DNA of 64,000 nt, taken from NCBI GenBank assembly GCA_040954595.2, contig CM082590.2, positions 10,416,001-10,480,000 on the forward strand, written 5' to 3'. Each line of letters opens with the position of its first letter. Position 1 is the stretch's first letter. This stretch comes from Balanoglossus misakiensis. Its lineage: Eukaryota > Hemichordata. The translations under genes were made by a program, and so were the position numbers. The notes below the pieces were generated by a model. That model saw only the letters and a program-made list of their open reading frames with translations. It did not search any database and had not been told where the DNA came from. This document shows, piece by piece, positions 24,605-34,229 of this stretch.

Positions 24605-24638
24605 GTGATTGGCTGTTTCGCGCCTTGACCAATCAGCG
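24605..24638 (+). promoter_or_regulatory. Compact promoter: inverted CCAAT, E2F-like site, CCAAT
   Basis: ATTGG (24608-24612) is an inverted CCAAT box. TTTCGCGCC (24616-24624) matches the E2F consensus. GACCAATCAGCG (24627-24638) contains a forward CCAAT box in good context. All three lie within 60 bp of the ATG at 24662, and there is no obvious TATA box. The start context CAAATATGGCGG also resembles a YY1-type ATGGCGG element overlapping the initiator codon. The combination is typical of TATA-less, S-phase-linked animal promoters. Function here is inferred. Confidence 0.5.
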
Positions 24639-24661
24639 ATCGCGTCTCATAACAACCAAAT

Positions 24662-27600
24662 ATGGCGGACGATGAAAACAGACAGTGTGCATGTCACGTT
24701 GCAGATGGCGATAAACAACTGATTAAACCGTTTTCCGATGCGTCATGGGCGAAATTGACAGTATGTGTCGATAAATGGAAGCAGTTAGATGGATTGGAAA
24801 GAGAGGTTTCCTTTCAATTTGATCCAGATTTGAGAGAGCGACTGGGTTTCCACCCTAGATGCTATCAACGTTTCACAGATAAACATCGTATCAGCCAAGC
24901 AGAGGTGCGCAAAGAGAAAGGTAAACCCAGAAAACCCCCTGTTGCAAATGAGTTCAATAAATCGACAGGGTCTACTGATGGCATTGGACACCAAGTCTCA
25001 CCAGCCAAGCGTTCTTTGAGGTCTAAAACTGGCGCTAGTGCCATTATAGAAGCTGGCCGTCGAAGTGTACACATTCTACCCCCTATATGCTTGTTGTGCA
25101 AGAGCGTGAAATATAAACGCGACTCATTCACTCAAAAACGATCTGTAGAGAGTCTGACTTCATGTGAAACCGATGGTTCAACACTGATTCAAGCAGCGGA
25201 ATTGAAAAAAGATGAGAAACTGCTACTTCAGCTCAGAGATCAAGACTTGGTTAGCATAGAGCTAAAATACCATAAGTCATGCTACAGAAGCTATGTCCAA
25301 TGTGTTACATGCACTTATCAACGGAAATCAGAGGAAGAAAGTGGCATCATGTATGCTCCATCCTTCAAGAAACTATGTACAGAAATAGTGCAGAAGAGAA
25401 TAATCGATGGTAATGAAATAATGCGGATGACATCATTAAGAGATATCTTTATCCAGATTATTGGGGAAACAGAGAATATCGATGCATGTACATATAAAAA
25501 TATCTCACTAAAGAGAAGACTCCAGAAGAGATTTGGGGAAAGGATAGAATTTCTTCGTCCCAAAAAGAAAATGTGTGAACTTGTTGTAGCCAAGAAAGAA
25601 TCTGCTGCTCATCTTCTGGATGTGGCAAATACAGATTCAGAAAGTGAAGGTGAAGGTGATGACACTGACACTGTACAACAGTCAGAAGGTGCCAACAATG
25701 AAATGCGTGAATTGTTCCATGCATCAATGCGCATTCGTGACATTCTTAAGAAAGCTGATGGTGTTAAAGTATGGCCTCCAAAGGCTGAAGATCTAACAAT
25801 ACAGCAGACTGAAAACATGATACCTGTCACACTTTTCAACTTCCTGGCTTGGTGTACCGGTTCATCAAATGACTTTCTGGACAAAGAGCGTGTTGAAGTA
25901 CCTCCAGACATTAAGAATCGGTTGTTAGCTATTTGCCAGGACTTAATATTTGTGTCATCTCAAGGAAGAAAAGTCGCTCCTAAACACATGGCTCTTGGTA
26001 TGGCGGTACGTCACTTGACTGGATCTTCGTCTTTGATAGGATTACTAAATGGATTGGGTCATTGTGTGTCACATTCAGTAGTTTTGCAGCATGACACAGC
26101 TCTAGCTCTTCAACAACTTCAACAAGGCGAAAGTATCCCACCAGGGTTTAGTAAAGAAGTGTTTACCACATTAGTTTGGGACAACAATGACTTTGGTGAA
26201 GAAACTTTGAGTGGTAAGTACACATACATGTATTCTTATTTAAATCCATGTACAAGGTTTTTTGTTGTTGCACCACTTCCGACTGTCGAGGTACTAAGAA
26301 AGGCTGTTTTAATATTTTTTTAAATGTAAATGTATTCTTGTCTATTATGATCCATGTGCATTTACCAATATAGTAATTTTAATATTGTACAATCATTTTC
26401 ATGTTTTATTAGGAAAAGGAACAACTCACAACACAAATGGAATAATTATACAGAGAAATCAGGCGGGTGATGATGGAAGTGACAGTTACTCCACCAATCC
26501 AGTCGCAGTTGCCAAGTCCAAGCAAAGAACATTACAAGTTCCACCAAGCAATATTATTGAGTATCATGGACGACCTCGCCATGGCCCATCACCCTCAGGT
26601 TGTACATGATAAAGCTAGCTACATCATCGTTGTGTTCATTGAAGTTATTGGATTTGGTTATTGTTGTAAGTAATAAAATGCATGAATGCATGATCATGTT
26701 TTTTTTGTGAATTATGAACTTTGTTTAGTTAAAGACTTGTTACCAATACTTTTTAATATATTTCTGCCCATTCTCAGTACTTCAGATTTGCTTGACCATC
26801 ATGACACATTTATGTTTAGCCCTATAGAGTTAACTTTACTGAATAGTGTTAGCATTATTTCTAGTTGTTGCTACTAACCTAATCATCATTTGATATTAAC
26901 ACTATTATTTGCATGATGCGTTGGAAGTATTACTACATCAACCATAAACAGTTTATTTTTACATATTTATATGTGACCAAATATGCATCTAAGGCATTAA
27001 TTCAATGACAAGATCATACAAATAATGTGGTCCAAACTCACCACATTGTTGTTGCAATGTGTGTGCTTCAACTTAAATTGATTGCAGCTGTTAGTAGTTA
27101 AAACAGTCAAAGCTTACTACATTTGCGTAGCACCTACTAGCGGCTAAAATAATGCAACTTATAGCCACATTCTAAACATTGCTACAGGAGTGTAGTGTCT
27201 AGCTGATGCTCTAATTGCTTGATTGTTTGCATAAATTTAATATTTGTACAATTCCATAAGGTGTTTTTTTAACAAGTTGACTCCCTTGTTACATTTTATT
27301 AGGTATCGACATTGAGTTTGCTGATGCAACACTGGAAGAGCAACCTTTGAGAAAGGACATGGCTTTTTGGATGTGCAAGACTGTCCAGGTGTGTGTTACA
27401 TTTTTTTGCTAATGCCCATTCAATAACCAAAGTTAACAGTAATTGCAAACTTTAGTTTTTTAATGTGAAATAAAGTGTGATTTATAATCATATTCCATTG
27501 AAATATTGCCAATTTTAAAAACTGTGGGATGGGTATTTTTTTTTCTCCTCATGCAGGTTGAAGAAGGGATAACCATGCCATCATGGACTGGATTCAACCA

Positions 27601-30511
27601 GCAACTGTCAGGAAGCAGCATTCCACCTGTCAGCAAAATTGGTTATCTACCAATTATAGATGCCAGCCCAACAGAAATGTCCACTGTAAACACAATTCTC
27701 AGTAGAAGTATTGACTTAGCTGATAAACTATGTTTACAGAGTGTTGTTCTGAATATGGATCAGGCAATTTATTCAAAGGCACAGGAGATACGCTGGCAGA
27801 GTGAAGAATTCACTAGTCGCCTTGTACTACGTCTGGGAGAATTTCATACGGCAATGTCCTTCCTTGCAACAGTGGGGAAGCGATTCAGAGATGCTGGTCT
27901 GGAAGATATCATGATTGAGTCTGGTATTCTGGCCCAGGGTTCAGTAAATGGTGTGATGAGTGGCCACCATTACAACAGAAGCATTCGCTGCCATAAGTTA
28001 GTCGCTGAAGCCATGCACCGTCACCGTTTTAATGAATTTCTTGATGGCTTACCAGGAGATGAGCACTTGACAGCTATTGGTACCCTCATTCAATTATATG
28101 AAAGTTACCCAGAAACCTTCAACGTTGAAGTAAATACAGAAAGTGTTAACAACCTCCAACTTCAGTACAGGTGCCACATTCAGAGGTGCCGTGAAAGTAA
28201 TGTCAACTATGACTTTTGGAGTTCGTATTTGGATATGGTGCAGCTGGTGCTATTCTTCATAAGAGCAACACGTGAGGGGGACTGGCATTTACATCTATGT
28301 GCCATAAAAAAGATGCTACCATGGTACTTTGCATATGGCCGAGTAAACTACTCCCGCTACCTTCCAGTCTACCTTCAGGAGATGCTGGCTCTACCACAAA
28401 CCCACCCCACTGTCTATGAGAAGTTCTGTGATGGTGAATTTGCCGTACAGCGATCTGATGACCATGCATTTTCCATGACTGCATGTGATCAAGTCATTGA
28501 ACAAACTTTCAATCGGGAGTCGAAGACTAAGGGTGGCCTGGTAGGCTTCACCCAAAACAAGGGTGCACTCAATCGCTGGATTTTAAGTCATCCCTCTCGT
28601 TCTGCCATCACCAATGCCCTTTACTCACAAGCTGGTAAGACAGGGAAGCAATCAGATCATAAAGATCTGAGAAAGACAAGGATGGCCAAAGATGAGTCAG
28701 ATGTACAGGAGGTAATGTCAACACTTACTACTATGGGGTCACCATTTGTTGCTGATTGTGATAATCAGCTGGTTCATCTGACATCTGGTGCACTTGCCAG
28801 TGAAGACATCAAAACAGATCTGCTAAGTGCCTACACAAAAGGCCAAGATGCCTACTTACAGTTCCAGGAAGAACGTCTGTCAGAAGGAACAAAGGATTTG
28901 TTCGAAAAGATGAAAGTCTTGAAGTTGAAAACTTTTGCAGACCTATCTAGGAAGCCGAAGTCAAAAGTCACACTCAGTTCTCTCTCCATAAAGGAAAATA
29001 GAAATCTTCTGGGTAGAATGTTAATGATTGCACAGGTCAGACATCTAGATCTCCATGAAGTTTTGATGTACCCCCTTGGCCCTGTACCTGCAGTGTTTGC
29101 TAATTTCGATGAAAGCATGACAAAAACAAACAAAGCTGTCCTTGCACACTTAATGGAAGCAAGAAATCCTGAAGCAGTTGTTGACCTCAGCCTTGATGGA
29201 AATACTGCCATCATTGTCGATGCCATGGCAATGATACAAATGCAAGTTAAGCTACCTGCTACCTTTGGGGAATTTGCATCAAGCCTTTTCTACCAAATTA
29301 GAGCAATTGCATTGAAACATGGTGCTGCCAGAATCGACTTCGTCATCGATCAGTACAAAGAAACGTCTATAAAGTCTGCTGAGAGAAGTCGTAGGGCATC
29401 AAGTGGTGTGTACAGTGAGATAAGAATTACCAATCCAGAAATCAAGATGCAAAAGAACTTCAAGAAGTTCCTGGCCTCTGGTAAGAACAAGGAGTCGCTC
29501 ATAAATTTCCTGTTCGAATCATGGAAGGAATATGATGCAGAATGCTTGCAAGGTGTTACACTGTATGTGACTAAGGGTGAGAGATGCTACAAAATGCAGT
29601 CTGTGGATGGTACGATGAAGGTGACTGAGGTGCCAGAATTACACTGTGACCATGAAGAGGCTGACACCAGATTGTTCATTCATGCTCAGCACGCATCCAT
29701 TGTTGATAAGGCAGATAATGTTGTCATTCGCAGCCCCGACACAGATGTCTTTGTGATAGCTCTAAGTTGTGTTCATCTCCTTCAGACCAAGCTGTTCCTT
29801 CACCAAACCAGCAAAAATGGCAGAGTGTTACATATTAACCAAATACAAGAGACTTTAGACAACACAACTGCACAAGCTCTTGTCGGGCTCCATGTGTTCT
29901 CAGGATGTGATAGTGTTAGTGCTTTCCGGGGCAAAGGCAAAAAGAAGATGGTGAACATGTTGCTACACAGCAGTGCCTACACTAAGACATTCGAACAGTT
30001 AGGTGAATCGTGGACATTATCTGAAGAATTGATGACACGATTAGAGGCATTTGTATGTGACTTGTATGGGCAGAAGACGAGTACTAACATTAATGAGGCC
30101 AGATATAACTGCTTCCGCTTAGGGCTGCATAGTGAAAGTTCCCTTCCTCCTAACAGAGACAGTCTGATAAAACACTCACAACGTGCGAACTATCAAACTG
30201 CTGTCTACAGGAGATGTTTGGTACCAAAGATGAATGCACCAAACCCAGATGGAAATGGCTGGATCAAAAGGGATTCTGCTCTGGCCATTCATTGGATGAC
30301 GATGCCTGTTGCACCAGACTCTGTCATGAAGTTTGTGAGCTGCAAATGTAAAAAGTCTGAATGCTCATCATCACGGTGTTCTTGTAGAGGTGCTCAACTT
30401 GTATGCACAGAACTGTGCCAGTGTTGTAACTGTTGCAACAAGAATGTTGAAAGAGACAGCAATGATGGCAGTGATGAGAACGCTTCAGATGTTGACATTG
30501 ATACTGAATAA
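24662..30511 (+). CDS. XPG/FEN-like nuclease-domain protein with Cys-rich ends, 4 exons, 1,592 aa (likely transposon-encoded)
   Basis: Exons are 24662-26213, 26413-26598, 27303-27388 and 27557-30511. All introns have GT-AG ends and the frame stays open (splice phases 1, 1, 0). The exon 1-2 join reads EETLSGKGTTHNTNG, a motif I recall from this repeated invertebrate family. Domains: zinc-binding modules at residues 9-67 (C9, C11, C35, H64, C67) and 143-217 (C143, C146, H204, C207); an acidic linker near 324-336; a conserved central block near 699-711 (LRLGEFHTAMSFL); an XPG/FEN-like core at about 1160-1405 with D1163, D1206, SIK/ERSRR (1212-1221), E1308, E1309, D1311, D1336, D1338 and D1393; and a CXC-like cysteine cluster (C1537-C1568). 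The acidic set suggests a metal-dependent nuclease acting on branched or terminal DNA. That role, and nuclear location, are inferred. The start is the first ATG of the open frame, in ATGGCGG context. No frameshift or premature stop, so it could still be functional. Confidence 0.86.
26214..26412 (+). other. Intron 1 of the nuclease-like gene (199 bp)
   Basis: Donor GTAAGT at 26214 and acceptor TTTTATTAG ending at 26412. Reading through gives a spurious 36-residue extension ending at 26323. Splicing instead restores the KGTTHNTNG motif. Confidence 0.85.
26599..27302 (+). other. Intron 2 of the nuclease-like gene (704 bp)
   Basis: Donor CAG|GTTGTA at 26599 is non-consensus at +3 and after. The acceptor ACATTTTATTAG ends at 27302. 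The phase-1 join gives PSPSG followed by IDIEFADATLEEQ and keeps the frame open. No nested gene is visible in it. Confidence 0.78.
27389..27556 (+). other. Intron 3 of the nuclease-like gene (168 bp)
   Basis: Donor CCAG|GTGTGT at 27389 and pyrimidine-rich acceptor CTCCTCATGCAG ending at 27556, joining TVQ to VEEGITMPSW in phase 0. The upstream in-frame ATG at 27506 lies inside this intron and is not a start. Confidence 0.85.
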
Positions 30512-30512
30512 A
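30507..30512 (+). terminator. AATAAA overlapping the stop codon
   Basis: The hexamer spans the TAA stop (30509-30511). If it works as a polyadenylation signal, the 3' UTR would be extremely short. ATTAAA at 30831-30836 is an alternative about 320 bp downstream, still inside the element. Confidence 0.35.
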
Positions 30513-30830
30513 TGTGCTGTTCATGTAATCTGAGGTAAACATTGAAAGGTTGTTGCAAATTGAAAGCTTTGCCAACTAACTGAAATTCAGTTTGATTGTT
30601 GAAGTGTACTTTAAATGTATATGTGCTCAAGGTCTTGAAATGCCAATCTGATACTATTTTCTGTGTAATGCAAATACATTCTTGTGTCATGTGGCTGTTA
30701 TATACATCGGCAATAGACAGACAGACAGACGGACATGAGTATGCAAATGAGCTGTGAAAATCTAATTGTTTGGTTCAAAAAACATATGATATGAGCTCTG
30801 ACAAGTAAAGAGGTAATTTCTTAATGATTT

Positions 30831-30836
30831 ATTAAA
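30831..30836 (+). terminator. Alternative polyadenylation signal ATTAAA
   Basis: Variant hexamer in an A/T-rich stretch, about 320 bp after the stop and about 270 bp before the right terminal repeat. It would give an ordinary 3' UTR length. Confidence 0.35.
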
Positions 30837-30874
30837 GACATAACAACATAATTATATATCCCACACAAGTGTTT

Positions 30875-30915
30875 GTGACTTATATTGGTTTTCGTTGGTG
30901 ACTTATATTGGTTTT
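30875..30915 (+). repeat. Two direct 18-bp subterminal repeats
   Basis: GTGACTTATATTGGTTTT at 30875-30892 and again at 30898-30915, a 23-bp period. They lie about 200 bp inside the right end of the element. Subterminal direct repeats can be transposase-binding sites, but no matching pair was found near the left end. Confidence 0.75.
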
Positions 30916-31092
30916 ATGAAAAAAGTGCAAAAAGTGACATTTTTCGTCAAAATGCTAAAAAATGGCAAGACTTAGTTGGTTGAACTTTTCTGTTTTTGTA
31001 TTAGATCATCATTGACTGTCATTTGCAACTGAAATGAAGTAGTCTGAAAACCCTATACAAACAAGTGCCATTTCTAGGAGGTTTCTAAGGGG

Positions 31093-31107
31093 TCGGCCCA
31101 CAGACTA
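31093..31107 (-). repeat. Right 15-bp terminal inverted repeat
   Basis: TCGGCCCACAGACTA, the exact reverse complement of 24372-24386, followed by TTTCC. Confidence 0.68.
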
Positions 31108-33749
31108 TTTCCATTTTGTTCATCGTCTCACTTCAGTGCCTGGTTTGATCATGCAGGTAATGCCCTGGTTTTCTGCATGCGCACCACTCCATGAAACATG
31201 GACGCCCTGACGTCAATCTTCAGTTTGCGATCGATATGGCTTTCAATTCGGTCGATGTTCAAGCTCTATTTCGTTCTTAGGATGTTGGAGTACCATCGTG
31301 AATTCGATTTTTCAGTTCATTACAAACTCATTACCGATGCCTCCTGTACTTTTCTGTGTGAAAACTCCCATTTCCCTTGTTGGTAACATTATACCTTAGA
31401 AGTATTTCCTTGATGTTATTTTACTGTCACGTAAATTGATTTATTCGCTAATTGATAGAAGAAACAAACAAATTAGCATACAAAATACTAGCGCCAATGC
31501 AATGCAATAAAGTGCTGCGCAGAGCAGTACGATACAGTAAGATCTATGAAGTGATAAATAGTAATTTGGCAAATCAAAAGTATGACTGCATTTCTTTGCA
31601 GTTTGTACGGTGTTATCGTTGATGAATATGTGAAAAGGGAACAACAATAATGGCGTTCAATTCGACTCTTTCGTCCAAACAAATCGATAATTAGCTGATG
31701 CAGTCGGGTTGCGGTTTGCAATGTCACGACTCTTTGCGTGAATCTGCACTCTGTACCAGCAGGAAGTAAATTCCACCCTGCTTTCTGATGTGCTAATTAC
31801 TTGATGATCCCTGTGTCTGGAATGGTACACAAGCATTGTGGTCTTTTTTGAGACTGTGTCGATCATCACGGTGGGAAGTGAGTCTCTGTTACTAAGCAAC
31901 CAAATGTTTGCTAGCAGATAACTGTTGTAGCACTCTTTAAACGATCCTAATTTCAGGTCAACGTTTTACTGTCGTGTCACACAAGATAAGTCACCTGTGA
32001 ATAAAACAAGTTATTCCTTCACCATCTTTTAATTCTTGTTTCATATCTAATTACCTTATCAACAGTTGTGTTGCTTTGGAAGAAACTAAACCCCAATGCA
32101 ATCATGTCATCAATTTAAGTGGTTTACACTTGGGATGATATTGTTTTGATCATATCATTTATAAATTGCAACTATAGTAATTCATCATTTTTGATCTACA
32201 ATTAATAGTCACAGTAAATAACATTCACAGAAGACTCGTAAATTTATGAGGATGTTGTTGTGAGTTTGACCAAAATCCATGACAAATATCTCATCTCTAA
32301 TGGTGTATGGTTTTATCATCTAAAATAATAGATGGAAGATTTTGGAAACAATATTTTTATTCAGTGTGGCTTGACGTGCGATGTGCGTGTATGTTGACTG
32401 CCTCGCTGGAGCGTAAATGACTCTGCATCCTGCTGTGGTGAAGTGTTCACTCCTTTGCATCTTACGCTCCTGGAGATCAGCTAGACTTCCGTAAATATTG
32501 CAACGGGGGTTTCTGTCATGTTAGGTCGAGCGGGACGACGTGACTGTTAGTGTATTTTGCCATGCTCTGATCGACATTCTGACATGTGTCATTCACTGTT
32601 GCATCCTCTGAGTATTTGTCCTGCTAAGAGGAAAATTATCCTTCGTGCAGATGTCACAAGTCTGATACAGCAACAAAGTCACCATCTAATGGCGACTTAT
32701 CACCATCTAATGGCGACTTAACTATCCCGTTTTGTTTACTCGCACTTCTGTAGTGCATTACTCACCTTTTTCAATCCTTTGTTCCATCTAAATTGGCGTT
32801 CGATATAGTCGAGTACAAAGTCATTAGCGATTGATTCAAATGTAATGTTGTTCTTTTTTGTGTAGAGCAGAGTCATCCCATCAACACTGTTCATGTTTAA
32901 TCCATTGGCCACTGCTACCTTTTAGCACATTATTGTACTTCTTGTTCTAATTCTGTTTCTCTTATCCATTTGTTGAGTGATTACCGGTGTGCGTTTGAAA
33001 TGTTGATGGATGACAGATTTAGCATAAAACGTTTATTAGACAGCCACAGTTAATGGCCAGATGGCCTGTAGTTTTTGGTTGTATATACTTAATTTTAATT
33101 TTCATAAATTACAGGAAGTCTTCATGAGTTGTTTTTACGTGGGGAAACTTCCATGTTCAAATTTGACATTATTTTACTAATAAATTGAGAACTGTTTTGC
33201 TCTGATAAACTCGTTTCACATATTCCGGAAATATTTCAAAGAAAACGAAGACTGATTGACAGTTCATAACATCTGAACACAACCACGTACGTTTCTTGAC
33301 TTAATGCGTTCGGAAACTCGTATATTTGATCATGTTTGCGCGCGTGAGGTTTTAGTTTCCACAATAATTACAATCTTCATTTCTCTGAAAGTCGATTCCG
33401 AAAGAGATACCTTTACCACTCAGGATAATACGACAAGATATATTATTTCGTGATTTTTCGTGAATTTCGAACATAAGGCTGATTCTTGCTTAATTCCTCG
33501 CAGATAACTTTCTGATGCTTATGCAGAAAGTAATTATTTCACAATTTCGAGTTTCTCATCTTTGAGGCCCGCATCACTGGAAAAGTAAATTTGTCATTTT
33601 TGCTTGCGCGGGGATAATTTTGTGTTCGTATGCGTAAGACACAATCGAAATATGGAACATTTCACGTGTTGGTTCAAAGAAGAATACATAGCTTTTATAG
33701 AGAAGCGATTGAAACATCGCAGTCACATTTGTCTTGTGGTTTTATTTTG
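31108..33749. other. Non-coding stretch with a tandem duplication and a stem-loop
   Basis: No supportable frame. CACCATCTAATGGCGACTTA occurs twice head to tail at about 32680-32720. GGAGCGTAA at 32408-32416 pairs with 32462-32470 around an inner GTGAA/TTCAC stem. The pairing is interrupted and does not look like a microRNA precursor. Confidence 0.5.
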
Positions 33750-33763
33750 CCATCATCATCATT

Positions 33764-33803
<40 letters not shown>

Positions 33804-33837
33804 ACATTATCATCAACATCATCATCATCATCATCAA

Positions 33838-33872
<35 letters not shown>

Positions 33873-33900
33873 ACATCATCATCATCATCATCATCATCAA

Positions 33901-33971
<71 letters not shown>

Positions 33972-34021
33972 ACATTATCATCATCATCATCATCATCATC
34001 ATCAACATCATCATCATCATT

Positions 34022-34064
<43 letters not shown>

Positions 34065-34098
34065 ACATTATCATCAACATCATCATCATCATCATCAA

Positions 34099-34142
<44 letters not shown>

Positions 34143-34158
34143 CCACCATCATCATCAC

Positions 34159-34229
<71 letters not shown>
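33750..34229 (+). repeat. 480-bp ATC trinucleotide array
   Basis: About 160 ATC triplets with scattered AAC and ATT variants. The variant pattern around ATCAACATTATCATCAACAT recurs at 33800 and 34061, suggesting an internal duplication of about 261 bp. Every frame is open (poly-His, Ser, Ile, Asp or Met), so none is evidence of a protein. Confidence 0.95.

Larger units (their letters stand above)
24372..31107 (+). mobile_element. Candidate complete Academ-like DNA transposon, 6,736 bp
   Basis: The sequence TAGTCTGTGGGCCGA at 24372-24386 is exactly repeated in inverted orientation at 31093-31107. Outside both ends lies TTT (24369-24371 and 31108-31110), a possible 3-bp target duplication. A TA duplication, with the repeat starting at GTCTG, is the alternative reading. 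The inverted pair brackets one intact four-exon gene, about 290 bp upstream of its ATG and about 600 bp downstream of its stop, a layout typical of an autonomous DNA transposon. Similarity between the ends stops after 15 bp, though both carry AGGGGTC in the same orientation just inside. Two direct copies of GTGACTTATATTGGTTTT lie near the right end. From memory, Academ elements encode XPG-like nuclease and Cys-rich domains and make 3-4 bp duplications. Assignment to that superfamily is inference. A host gene with a coincidental inverted pair remains possible. Confidence 0.62.

Noticed and set aside
26214-26323. First exon ending at the stop codon at 26321-26323
   Set aside because: GTAAGT at 26214 and the restored motif in exon 2 show that this tail is intronic read-through.
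27506-27556. ATG at 27506 as the start of a separate 1,001-residue gene
   Set aside because: These codons lie in intron 3. Splicing at 27556/27557 joins the frame to upstream exons that belong to the same family protein.
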